Positions 35,001-42,502 of a DNA stretch of 64,000 nt are shown here, one piece after another (position 1 is the first letter of the stretch; each line of letters opens with the position of its first letter). The notes under the pieces were generated by a model. That model was not told the origin of the DNA. It saw only the letters and a program-made list of their open reading frames with translations, and did not search any database. The stretch lies in assembly GCA_029820565.1 (NCBI GenBank), contig JALGUR010000022.1:1-64000 (forward strand). The letters run 5' to 3'. The DNA is from Candidatus Zipacnadia bacterium. GTDB taxonomy: Bacteria; Armatimonadota; Zipacnadia; Zipacnadales; Zipacnadaceae. The position numbers and the translations under genes are program-made.

Positions 35001-35262
35001 GGCCGTCTTGGGAGATCGACCGAATGCTTTTGAGGTCCTCAACGATGGCCGCGGCTTCCTCAATGGGCTTGGTGACAAACTCCTCTACCTCCTGGGGCCC
35101 CGCTCCCGGATAGCGGGTCATAACGGTGAGGATTGGGAAAGTAATATCGGGCAGCAGGTCTATCTTCAGATTGGAAAGCCCCAGCAGTCCCAGCAGCACC
35201 ACTGCCAGGGCCGCCATATAGGTAGTGACGGACCGATTTAGTGAAAAACGCGCCGGATTCAC
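32044..35262 (-). CDS. RND-family inner-membrane efflux transporter (AcrB/HAE1 type)
   Basis: 1072 residues, slightly longer than the usual 1020-1050. FSLNRSVTTYMAALAVVLLG (TM1), YPGAGPQEVEEFVTKPIE, the TM4 proton relay GRMVDDSIVVLEN, and the C-terminal ILLTGIVVSNSILLVQMINL are typical. A Pro/Gly/Arg-rich segment (GFPLPPGASPTRPSRYG) near residue 500, in the linker between the two halves, coincides with a DNA repeat. Known: proton-driven export of drugs, metals or lipids through a periplasmic adaptor and TolC. It is the last of four overlapping genes; its start overlaps the adaptor stop by 4 nt. Confidence 0.93.
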   Translation of the reverse strand: MNPARFSLNRSVTTYMAALAVVLLGLLGLSNLKIDLLPDITFPILTVMTRYPGAGPQEVEEFVTKPIEEAAAIVEDLKSIRSISQDGLSVVILEFEWGTDMDDAAFDTREKVDPVINWLPGDAHRPLIGKMDPSTMMPVMEMEVTGMEDMERLRKITEDVIKPELEKLEGVAAATIYGGLQREILVQVDRARLDAYGLSVGQIENILRSENLNLPAGYTTEGTKEYTIRTIGQFQSVDEIADIAIAAHNGTPIRLRDVAQVKDSHKEIRSFARLNGEPCVALEIAKESVANTVEVSNAVHQAVGTLPERLPAGVELQATFDQAEYIKQSLNNLYEVALEGGILAVIVIFFFLAAIRNTIVIAVSIPMSLIATFVLMYYADMTLNIITMGGLVLAIGRMVDDSIVVLENIYRHITEQGETVTKAALSGTGEVASACLATTLATFAVFFPLLLIGGLVGEIFASMAWVVMFGLAASLLVALTLVPLLCSRFMAAAQPLDSSGFPLPPGASPTRPSRYGDGAGRGVRLFGILPRLVEKGLGKFQQGFGWLTQWYLRAITWALSHRAMTTAIAGGTFIISLMLMGLVGLEFFPTMEENQVFINVETPIGSSIQYTDQMTQELERIMQQTPEFQLVGATGGELGAEAMMMGMGGGGTNTASLFGKLTPRSQRERHAGEIEAELREKFDRVPGVTARFTEMGPGAMGGADIEVVISGDELPVLSRLGNEVMDGIADVPGLHDLDLNWRPGKPEYQVFIDRQKAGALGITAGQVAATLQTLVRGTQQLTKYREAGEEYDIKVRAAEADRDWIETVKDATIVSPYSGQVIPLTEIADIRPAAGPSQIHRDERQRVVRVTAGKSPDRALTDILKDVAARIKPISHNWPSSYSYEFAGAEEDRREAFAGMFVALIMGILLIYMILASQFESLVHPLTIMLAIPLEIIGVSILLLLTGTVISLMVFLGILLLTGIVVSNSILLVQMINLLRQRGMPTREAIIEGGRIRLRPILMTAFTTGFAMIPMALAMREGSEMWQPLALTAVGGLISSTFLTLLVVPVAYSVFEEVAVRLGLSKSNQVAE
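33691..33770. repeat. Repeat-like element embedded in the RND reading frame
   Basis: The plus strand reads CCTCACCCCTCGTCCCGC ... CTCCCGGCGGGAGAGGA. The CTCCCGGCGGGAG core is palindromic, and the whole resembles a common genomic repeat of the CCTCACCC...GGGAGAGG type, with about 36 bp between the two parts. It codes for the Pro/Gly/Arg-rich linker of the pump without breaking the frame. Confidence 0.5.
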
Positions 35263-36908
35263 GGGGTGGCGCCCACCTCCTTATCGCGGACTTCAATAGA
35301 CTGTCCGGCCTCAAGTCGCTCCTGGCCCCGAACAACTATGTGGTCGCCCTCCTGTAGCCCGCTAAGAATAGCCACGCGGTCGGCATCCTGCAGCCCTGTC
35401 TGCACTTCTTTCTGTATCGCCTGGCCGCCTTTCGCGATATATACGAGACTCTTGCCTTCTCGCTGTATGACAGCATCGCGGGGAACTACCAGCACATTGC
35501 TCTGCTGCTCGGCCACAACTTGTACGCGGGCGAACATCCCCGGGGTCAATTTGCCTTCTTCATTCGGCACCCATATCTTAACATCAAAGGCCCGCGACTC
35601 GGGGTCAGCAGCAGGCAGGATTTCGGTAACGGTGCCCACAAACGTGCCCTGCGTCGCGTCCACGACTACCATGGGGGTCTGGCCCTTATGTATCTGTGCG
35701 ATATTGCCCTCTCCAACCTGTGCCCGCACATATACCTGGCGATTGTTCACTAACCTGAACATAGGCAAGCCGGGAGAAGCTGACTCGCCCGGGTCCACGC
35801 TACGCTGAACAATTGTACCGGAAGCGGGCGCGCGAATGTGGGCATAACCAATCTGGGTCTGCAGATAATTGACATTGGCTTTAGCCTGGGAGAGAGCAGC
35901 CTTAGCCGCCTGCACGTCCTCCTCGCTCATCTGGTCGCGGGCAGCAGCAGCCTGGGCCATCTCCAAGCCAGCGCGGGCCTGGTCAACCTGCTTCTGAGCG
36001 GCTTCTACCTCACGCTGGCGGATCTGATTTTGAGCCTGGTTAGCCTGGGCCAGAGATAGGACTGCTTTAGCCTGCTGGACCTGGGCCTCAGCGATCTGTA
36101 TCTCTTCGGTACGAGCGCCTTCTTTGATCAAATCGAGCCGTTGGACCACTGTGTTGTAGCCGGCCAGTGCAATGTCATATTGCAATTTGGCCGCGTCATA
36201 TTGCTGCTGGGCGATAGCGCCTTGTCCCAGGAGTTGTTGGGCACGGTCCAAGTTTTTCTGGGCGGTATCCCGGCTGGCTTGCGCCTGACGGACCGCCTCT
36301 TGGGCCTGCTGCCTTTCTTGCTTACGAGCGCCCTGGCGCAGTATATCTAACCGAGCCTGGGCCTGCTTCAGGGCTTCTTCCGCTTGTTGGATAGATGTAG
36401 TTGTTTGCGCTGTGGTAATCTCGGCACCGGTTTGAGCCTGGCGCAGCCGGGCTTGGGCCGCCTGCAACTGTGCCTGGGCACTGGTAATGGAAGTGCTGGT
36501 TTGTGCCTCTTGCAAACCGACACCGGTTTGGGCTTGCTTCAGGCGGGCCTCAGCCGCCGCCACTCCAGCCCGGGCCTGGCGTAGTTGGGAGAGCAAGTCT
36601 TTATGTTCCAGCAGGGCCAGTAACTGCCCAGTTCTGACCACAGCCCCTTCGTCCACATAGATTTTGGTCACCTTGCCCGGGACCTTAGGCACGACACTAA
36701 TGTCCACCTTAGCCTCTACAGTGCCCGTGACAGTGAAAGAGCGCTGAATATCGCCTATCTCCACCGGCTGAGTCTGTACGGGCAGAGCCGGTTGTTCCTC
36801 GGCTGCTTGCTGGGCAGCGACTCTTTGCTGCTGGAGGGATCGAGTTAGCACTAAGCCTCCCAACACCAAAATGACCAGAATAATGGCAGCAATAAGTTTG
36901 CGATTCAT
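35259..36908 (-). CDS. HlyD/AcrA-family periplasmic adaptor with an extra-long coiled coil
   Basis: 549 residues. An N-terminal membrane anchor (IAAIILVILVLGGLVLT), the biotinyl-lipoyl half motif (GKVTKIYVDEGAVVRTGQLLALLE), then a hairpin of about 250 residues with internal repeats (ARLKQAQTG, ARLRQAQTGA, ALKQAQARL), the second lipoyl half (HIRAPASGTIVQRSVDPGES) and beta-barrel/membrane-proximal domains. Most family members have 350-400 residues, so the hairpin is roughly doubled. Known: joins the RND pump to TolC. It sits between the tolC-like and RND genes. Confidence 0.92.
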   Translation of the reverse strand: MNRKLIAAIILVILVLGGLVLTRSLQQQRVAAQQAAEEQPALPVQTQPVEIGDIQRSFTVTGTVEAKVDISVVPKVPGKVTKIYVDEGAVVRTGQLLALLEHKDLLSQLRQARAGVAAAEARLKQAQTGVGLQEAQTSTSITSAQAQLQAAQARLRQAQTGAEITTAQTTTSIQQAEEALKQAQARLDILRQGARKQERQQAQEAVRQAQASRDTAQKNLDRAQQLLGQGAIAQQQYDAAKLQYDIALAGYNTVVQRLDLIKEGARTEEIQIAEAQVQQAKAVLSLAQANQAQNQIRQREVEAAQKQVDQARAGLEMAQAAAARDQMSEEDVQAAKAALSQAKANVNYLQTQIGYAHIRAPASGTIVQRSVDPGESASPGLPMFRLVNNRQVYVRAQVGEGNIAQIHKGQTPMVVVDATQGTFVGTVTEILPAADPESRAFDVKIWVPNEEGKLTPGMFARVQVVAEQQSNVLVVPRDAVIQREGKSLVYIAKGGQAIQKEVQTGLQDADRVAILSGLQEGDHIVVRGQERLEAGQSIEVRDKEVGATP

Positions 36909-36914
36909 TCTACG

Positions 36915-38300
36915 TCACTCCTGTTCACTGGCGACGGGCAGATTATCAGCAGAGACATTGATGGCGCTGAGCAATTCAGCCTCTGCTATCTGATACCCAT
37001 ACAATGCATTGACGTGATTGGTGCGCGCCGCGGTTAGTGCCACGCGGGCATCAGTAACTTCTACTGCCGGACCAACCCCGGCGTTATAACGGACTTCGGC
37101 CAGCCGAGAGGCTTCCTCGGCCTGTTGAACCGTCTTCTCTGTGGCGTGCAGTTGAGATTTGGCTTCCTCTAATTTCAAGTATGCCTGCCAGACCTCGGCG
37201 GACACCTGTTCTTTGAGTTGCTCAACCGACAGCAGAGCCTGCTGAAGTTGATAGTGAGCCTGACGCTCCTTGGCCCGCGATGCCCCGCCGTCAAAGATCG
37301 GTTTACTGAGACTGACGGTAACATTCCAGCCATAGTCAGTGCCGCCAAAGCCCCCGGGACGCTGGCGATTGTAGCCGCCAACCAAGTCCAAATTGACGCC
37401 ACGCTGGGCGCGCCCCAGTCGCAGCGAAACCTGGGCCATATTTACCGCTTTCTGTGCGATTGTTATCTCCTCGCGGCGCTGTTGAGCCAGATTAAGACAA
37501 GCCACAGGGGCTATGTCGGCTATCTGTGGCTCCGGAGGCGCTACCAGTTGCACCGGAGTAGTCATATCCACCGCCAGAGTTCTCTTCAACATAGTTTTAG
37601 CCAAGTCCACTCCATTTTGGGCAGCAATCAAATCGTGCTCAGCATTGGCAATATCTACTTCAGCCCGTAGAACATCAAACTGGGGAGCTGCTCCAGCTTC
37701 AAAACGGGTTTGAGATATCCGCCAGTGTTCTCGGGCACTATCCACAGTTTGTTCAGCGACGTCAATTAATTGTTGAGCTTGGATGACTCCTAAAAAGCCT
37801 TTAGTAGTGGCCAGTTTTATCTGACGGCGGACTATGACGGCTTGAAGTTCAGCGACGTCAACATTCAATCTGCTCAACTGCACCAGGGCCTGGTTGCGAC
37901 CGGCCGAGTAGAGGGACTTGTACAGGGAAGCCCCATACTGCCAGTTTTTATCGGGACCAACTTCCACCGACTGGGAACCCTGCGGGGTAGGTATCTCAAT
38001 GCTGGATGAGGGGCCCAGGCGGGAGTAGCGGCCTTCCAAGCCAAGTTGACAGCGGTTAGCCGCCTTGGCCTCAATGATACCTGCTTGCCGCTCGTAGATG
38101 ATCTCGTCAGCGATGCGAACTTGATAATTATTTGCAAGAGCCAACGCTACTGCCTCGGGAAGAGTGAGCCGTAGGACTTCGGGGGCAGCCTCTGCCCTAT
38201 ACAACCCCCCGGACAGAAGGATGGCGCCTAATATTAGTGCCATAAAGGCAAAAAGGCCGCGCCCTGACCCTTGCGGTAACAGCAGTTGCGCAGTTTTCAC
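36915..38300 (-). CDS. TolC-family outer-membrane efflux protein
   Basis: 461 residues. Signal peptide (LFAFMALILGAILLSGGLY) and two OEP repeats: LTLPEAVALALANNYQVRIA ... DVLRAEVDIANAEHDLIAAQNGVDLA and LAQQRREEITIAQKAVNMAQVSL ... VEVTDARVALTAARTNHVNALYGY. Known: trimeric channel-tunnel across the outer membrane. Its start overlaps the AbrB-like gene by 4 nt (ATGA). It supports the inference of a diderm cell. Confidence 0.92.
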   Translation of the reverse strand: MKTAQLLLPQGSGRGLFAFMALILGAILLSGGLYRAEAAPEVLRLTLPEAVALALANNYQVRIADEIIYERQAGIIEAKAANRCQLGLEGRYSRLGPSSSIEIPTPQGSQSVEVGPDKNWQYGASLYKSLYSAGRNQALVQLSRLNVDVAELQAVIVRRQIKLATTKGFLGVIQAQQLIDVAEQTVDSAREHWRISQTRFEAGAAPQFDVLRAEVDIANAEHDLIAAQNGVDLAKTMLKRTLAVDMTTPVQLVAPPEPQIADIAPVACLNLAQQRREEITIAQKAVNMAQVSLRLGRAQRGVNLDLVGGYNRQRPGGFGGTDYGWNVTVSLSKPIFDGGASRAKERQAHYQLQQALLSVEQLKEQVSAEVWQAYLKLEEAKSQLHATEKTVQQAEEASRLAEVRYNAGVGPAVEVTDARVALTAARTNHVNALYGYQIAEAELLSAINVSADNLPVASEQE

Positions 38301-38560
38301 GATGTCTCCTCCTCGGGTGGAGTGGTTGGAGATTCATCCATTTCCCGGAGCAATTGGCCTAACAGCGAACTGACCTGTAGCATCGCCTCAAGTTTAACGA
38401 ACATCACTCCGGACCCGGCTGGATGTACGAAGGCCAGCAGTTTGTCACCGGGCTCAATACCACAGGTTTCCCGAGCCTGTATTGGGATTACTATTTGGCC
38501 TCGTTCCCCGACAGTAGCGGTTCCCTGGAAAAGCTGCTCAATATTAGTGGATATTTCCAT
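38297..38560 (-). CDS. AbrB/SpoVT-type regulator of the efflux operon
   Basis: 87 residues from MEISTNIEQLFQGTATV (GAGGAG 6 nt upstream; the track starts 7 codons earlier). TATVGERGQIVIPIQARETCGIEPGDKLLAF is the swapped-hairpin DNA-binding domain; a Glu/Pro-rich acidic tail follows (SPTTPPEEE). Known: such small regulators often head the operon they control. It is first of four overlapping efflux genes, so autoregulation is likely. Confidence 0.85.
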   Translation of the reverse strand: MEISTNIEQLFQGTATVGERGQIVIPIQARETCGIEPGDKLLAFVHPAGSGVMFVKLEAMLQVSSLLGQLLREMDESPTTPPEEETS

Positions 38561-38658
38561 ACTATTCTCCTCACTCGCCAATAGTTACAAACATCCAGTT
38601 AGTTCCCAACTGCAAAAACCTCCGAAATAGATAATCATACAAATATGATTTGAATGGT

Positions 38659-38687
38659 ATTATATATAATTATGAGAAATTTGTCAA
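38659..38687 (-). promoter_or_regulatory. Consensus sigma-70 promoter of the efflux operon
   Basis: Minus strand TTGACA, 17-nt AT-rich spacer, TATAAT: a perfect match in both boxes. The leader to the AbrB-like ATG is about 95 nt and AT-rich. Confidence 0.85.
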
Positions 38688-38715
38688 GGGGCAGTTCCGC
38701 TACTCATTGAGGAGA

Positions 38716-38751
38716 GGGCACCTGCTCGGGAACAGTGATGAGCAGGTGCCC
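38716..38751 (-). terminator. Strong hairpin after the CBS gene
   Basis: GGGCACCTGCTC and GAGCAGGTGCCC form a perfect 12-bp stem with a 12-nt loop, 25 bp beyond the CBS gene stop and just before the efflux promoter. No T-run follows, so this is a hairpin terminator of a weaker or U-less kind. Confidence 0.65.
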
Positions 38752-38775
38752 TTCGGTAGGCTTATTGCTGACAGG

Positions 38776-39138
38776 TCACAGTTTGGCTGCCAGCACGTCG
38801 CGCCGACTGACAACACCGACCAGTTTGCCTTTCTTGTCCACTACTGGTACCCGCTTGATTTTCTGCTTCTTGAGTGTGTCGGATACCGATTTGATGGAGT
38901 CGTCGGGGCTGGCTTTGTACACTCGCTTGCTCATCGCCGATTCGACGTTCTGAGTGGTGCGCGCGGCCAGCAAGTCCGCCTCGGTCAGCAGCCCTATCAC
39001 TTTGCCGTCGTCATCAACGACAGGCAGCCCACTGACTTCGTTCTTTACCATCAGCCCTACTGCCTCTTTGACCTTGGTCTTGGGTGTAACCGTTATTACT
39101 TTCTTGGTCATAATGTCTTTTACCTTGTTCTTAGCCAT
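38776..39138 (-). CDS. Two-CBS-domain protein
   Basis: 120 residues made of two CBS motifs: KVKDIMTKKVITVTPKTKV with GLPVVDDDGKVIGLLTEADL, and AMSKRVYKASPDDSI with RVPVVDKKGKLVGVVSRRDV. Known: CBS pairs bind adenine nucleotides and sense energy state. Stand-alone, no enzyme attached. It lies upstream of a hairpin terminator and is probably transcribed alone. Confidence 0.92.
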   Translation of the reverse strand: MAKNKVKDIMTKKVITVTPKTKVKEAVGLMVKNEVSGLPVVDDDGKVIGLLTEADLLAARTTQNVESAMSKRVYKASPDDSIKSVSDTLKKQKIKRVPVVDKKGKLVGVVSRRDVLAAKL

Positions 39139-39226
39139 TGATATTCACCTCCCTCCAAATTTGGTATGAATTGTACTTAACCTAATAGCCCACCGTCCGG
39201 CGAGTTATGCCCCCGCCCTGGGGCAG

Positions 39227-40363
39227 TCAATAGGCTCCGTATTGGCCCACCAGTTCCAGCACTCGACAGTATCGGTCAAAACCTACGTTGCCAGGCACCG
39301 AATGGTCAGAGTGATACAGGTAGCCGCCACCTTGCTTAGCAATAGGTATCTTTGTCTTAATCTCTTCTTCAATGACCGCGGGGTCGGGGTGGGCCATCGC
39401 CCTGACGTCGATGCCGCCCATAAAGGCGATTTGGTCGCCAAAAGTTTCCTTAAGGTCGACCAAATCCATCCCTGCCTTTTGTTCCAAAGGCTGGAGACAA
39501 TCCAGCCCGTCCTCAATAAATCTGGGGATGAGTTCTTTGACACAGCCGCAACTATGCAGGATGACCGGCAACCCCTCGGAATGAAAGTAATCCACCAGGC
39601 GCTGGAAGGTAGGACGGAGTTGCTCGTCGTAGTGTTGGGGAGAGAACAGGAGGCCATTGCGGTAACCCAGGTCACAACCGGGCCAAGCCCCATCGAACTG
39701 AAACCCCCCTTCTTTCATTATTTCATACATCTGGATACTCAGGGTCGCATCAGTCTCGTACATATCCCGGACCCAATCCGGGTCGGTAGCTATGGCTATC
39801 AATAGTTGCTCCGAGGCTACATAGGATTGGATTTTGTCGTACCCAAAGCTGATCCCGTAGAAAATAAACCGGCCCGCCTCGCGGGCCTGCTGGCAGCCAG
39901 GCAACCCCAGGCGCCGCTCGCAGCGCCCCGTTTCCAGTACTGACTGTTCGCCGCGATCATCTTCTGCCGTCCCCGCCAGCCAACTGCCCTCCCAGTCTAC
40001 CCGGTCCCGGCTGGGGACCAGATGTTCCTTGATGCGCTCCCAATCGTCCCGACTCTTGCAAGGATATTCAATAATTTCTGGAGTAGAGGAGTAGTTCTTA
40101 TGATCCCGGCGCAGTCCGCCGTACTCAGTGGTTCTAATGATGTATTCCTCATTCTCTTCAACTATCTCAATGGGGAACTGCGGCGAAGTGTCAGCCCGGA
40201 AGCCTACCAGTTCAAAGTCAAAATATTCTGCTGGATTGACCTCACGGGGCAATCCTTCGTTATGCCACCGCTCAATCGCAGATACCCAGGGACTATCGTG
40301 CATTGGTATGCGGTCGGCTTCTTGATGGTTAAGAGCCAACAATACTCGCTCGCGTGCAGTCAT
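39227..40363 (-). CDS. Uroporphyrinogen decarboxylase-family protein (second copy)
   Basis: 378 residues from MTARERVLLALNHQEADRIP (GGAG 6 nt upstream; the track starts 15 codons earlier). FDGAWPGCDLGYRNGLLFSP, VILHSCGCVKELIPRFIEDG (HxC of zinc-dependent MtaA-like members) and AFMGGIDVRAMAHPDP support a methyltransferase-type rather than heme-type enzyme. Known: such proteins move methyl groups between corrinoids and acceptors. Divergent from the TIM-barrel gene at 40518. Confidence 0.85.
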   Translation of the reverse strand: MTARERVLLALNHQEADRIPMHDSPWVSAIERWHNEGLPREVNPAEYFDFELVGFRADTSPQFPIEIVEENEEYIIRTTEYGGLRRDHKNYSSTPEIIEYPCKSRDDWERIKEHLVPSRDRVDWEGSWLAGTAEDDRGEQSVLETGRCERRLGLPGCQQAREAGRFIFYGISFGYDKIQSYVASEQLLIAIATDPDWVRDMYETDATLSIQMYEIMKEGGFQFDGAWPGCDLGYRNGLLFSPQHYDEQLRPTFQRLVDYFHSEGLPVILHSCGCVKELIPRFIEDGLDCLQPLEQKAGMDLVDLKETFGDQIAFMGGIDVRAMAHPDPAVIEEEIKTKIPIAKQGGGYLYHSDHSVPGNVGFDRYCRVLELVGQYGAY

Positions 40364-40517
40364 CTGTGTCTCCATGTAATGCACTTGAACTTCTTTACAT
40401 TCTATCAACTAATTGCTAATATTCTTTGCGTATCGCAATCCTCCTTCATTAAAGTAAAAAACTTTTGGAAGGAATATGTTTGTCGCTGTGATAGCATAGT
40501 CCAAAGGAGAAACACAG

Positions 40518-41354
40518 ATGAGCAGTTCTATTCCGACACTTCCCACCATCAGGATAGGCGATTGCGAAGTCAGTAGGCTGATAATGGGCGGCAATCCCTT
40601 CTCCGGCTTCTCGCATGTCAGTACGGAACTGGATTGGGAGATGATTAGTTACTATACGATGCCCAGACTCCAAGACACTCTGGACGAAGCCTGGCGTTGT
40701 GGCATCAACACTGTCGTCTCGCGCGCCGACCGCCATATTATGCGTATGATGTTGGAGCATCGTCTAAACGGCGGCCAGATGCAATGGATTGCCCAGACGG
40801 CAGGTGAGTTTGCTGACATCTCCGCCAATATCGCTGAGATTGCCCGCTACAAACCTATTGCTATCTTTCATCACGGCACTTACGCTGACAATGCTTGGCA
40901 TCGGGGCGAGATGGCTACTATCACCGATATTGTCAAGATTATTAAAGATGCCGGGTTGCCCGCCGGAATAGCCACACACATACCGGAGGTCATCGAGTAT
41001 GCTGAGGAGCACGAGTGGGAGACTGACTTCTACGCGGCTTGCTTCTATGACTTGGCTCGGGGGTATAAGTCAGCACCAGCCGTGGACCAGGACGCCTACC
41101 GCCAGGACCGGTTTCCCGATAGTGACCCGGCCCGGATGGCAAAGGTAATCCGCCAAGCGTCCAAACCATGCCTGGCCTACAAGATATTAGCGGCCAGTCG
41201 CAAGTGCGGCAGCGACGCCGAACTGAGAGCAACCTTCAAGTATGCCTTTGACAACATCAAGCCGACTGATGGGGTAGTGGTAGGAGTGTACCAAAAGTAC
41301 AAGAACCAGGTCGCTCAGGATGCGCAGTTCGTACGGGAGTTATTGGTGGACTGA
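40518..41354 (+). CDS. TIM-barrel protein resembling aldo/keto reductase-like enzymes; function unknown
   Basis: 278 residues with AAAGGAG 8 nt before the ATG. IRIGDCEVSRLIMGGNPFSG resembles the aldo/keto reductase N-terminus, and TLDEAWRCGINTVVSRADRH, AIFHHGTYADN and GVVVGVYQKYKNQVAQ follow. The catalytic Tyr/Lys pair of the reductases is not obvious, so reductase activity is doubtful. It is divergent from the UroD-type gene and next to a Gfo/Idh-type gene, suggesting catabolism of an unusual substrate. Confidence 0.65.
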   Translation: MSSSIPTLPTIRIGDCEVSRLIMGGNPFSGFSHVSTELDWEMISYYTMPRLQDTLDEAWRCGINTVVSRADRHIMRMMLEHRLNGGQMQWIAQTAGEFADISANIAEIARYKPIAIFHHGTYADNAWHRGEMATITDIVKIIKDAGLPAGIATHIPEVIEYAEEHEWETDFYAACFYDLARGYKSAPAVDQDAYRQDRFPDSDPARMAKVIRQASKPCLAYKILAASRKCGSDAELRATFKYAFDNIKPTDGVVVGVYQKYKNQVAQDAQFVRELLVD

Positions 41355-41419
41355 GCAGGCTAACTTCGCACAGTATGTATGCGCTGAGATCCTGGTCTAA
41401 GGCGATGTCTTTGAGTCGG

Positions 41420-42451
41420 CTATAGATCCACTGGTTCGCCTTTTCCCGCTGATTCAACCATCGCGGCCAAGGCTTTAGTGATCATCAGACCATCGTATCC
41501 GGTAATCAACGGCTCTTGACCGAGCAGCACTGAGTTGATGAAGTGTTTGATGCCCTGATTGAAAAAACCGACCGGCTCGCCCATGACATCGCCATATAAG
41601 ATGCCCCGGTTGGTCTGCTTTTCGTTGGTGGCACACACATAATCAGGCAGGGCCGCGTCAATGTTGACATAGCCGTCGGTGCATATCAATTCGAATTTGG
41701 AATCCACGATAGACGGCATGCTTTCTGGCATAATCCAACAGCTTTCAAAGTTGCCGACACAGTCGTTCTCAAACTCCACCGTAGCCTGGTAGAAATCAGG
41801 CGTGTCTATGCCCAGGCTCTTCAGTTTGACGCTGCGACAGACGGCGTTGACTCGTTGGGCCTCCGATTGGAAGTACCACCGCGCGATGTCATAGCGGTGA
41901 CAAATGAGCCAGAACGGCAGGCGGGTGTCAGCGGCCCATGACAGCATCTGGGTAGGTACAAACAGCGTATTGTTGAGCCGGGCATAAGCATATAGTGGCT
42001 CGCCCAATTCGCCGGCGTCCAATGCGACTTTGGTCTGGGCGAAGGCATGCATCCAGCGGTTGGTCCAGTTGACCATTAGAGTCTTACCGGAGGCTTTTTG
42101 CGCCGTTAGTATAGCCTCGGCATCGGCGACGGAAGTGGCCATGGGCTTTTCTACCAGTACGTGTTTGCCCGCAGCAAAAGCGGCCTCGCAGGCCTCGCGG
42201 TGCAAATGGTCAGGCAGCGCCACCGAGACCGCCTCAATCTCGTCAATAGCCAAAAGAGCACTATAATTTTCAAAGACTTGGCCAACTCCGTACTTGGCAG
42301 CCATAGCCTCAGCACGATAAATATCAATATCAGCGATGGCCAACAGTGTAGCATTATTCGCCATCGCCACGCACTTAATATGACTTTCTCCCTGTATTCC
42401 AGCGCCAATTACGCCGTACCCCAAGTCGCCTTCAGCATACACCTTTGACAT
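41420..42451 (-). CDS. Gfo/Idh/MocA-family oxidoreductase
   Basis: 343 residues. GYGVIGAGIQGESHIKCVA is the Rossmann NAD(P) motif, followed by LLAIADID, ALPDHLHREACEAAF and the catalytic HVLVEKPMATSVADAE (EKP). LICHRYDIARW carries the conserved His of the second domain. Known: oxidises or reduces sugars, inositols or their derivatives. It is 51 bp downstream of hslU on the same strand, but the hairpin and distance do not decide whether they share a transcript. Confidence 0.9.
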   Translation of the reverse strand: MSKVYAEGDLGYGVIGAGIQGESHIKCVAMANNATLLAIADIDIYRAEAMAAKYGVGQVFENYSALLAIDEIEAVSVALPDHLHREACEAAFAAGKHVLVEKPMATSVADAEAILTAQKASGKTLMVNWTNRWMHAFAQTKVALDAGELGEPLYAYARLNNTLFVPTQMLSWAADTRLPFWLICHRYDIARWYFQSEAQRVNAVCRSVKLKSLGIDTPDFYQATVEFENDCVGNFESCWIMPESMPSIVDSKFELICTDGYVNIDAALPDYVCATNEKQTNRGILYGDVMGEPVGFFNQGIKHFINSVLLGQEPLITGYDGLMITKALAAMVESAGKGEPVDL

Positions 42452-42502
42452 TAGAGTCTCCTCTTCAATCTGAGTTTGCGTCTGGCAGTGGCCTACGCGA
42501 GA

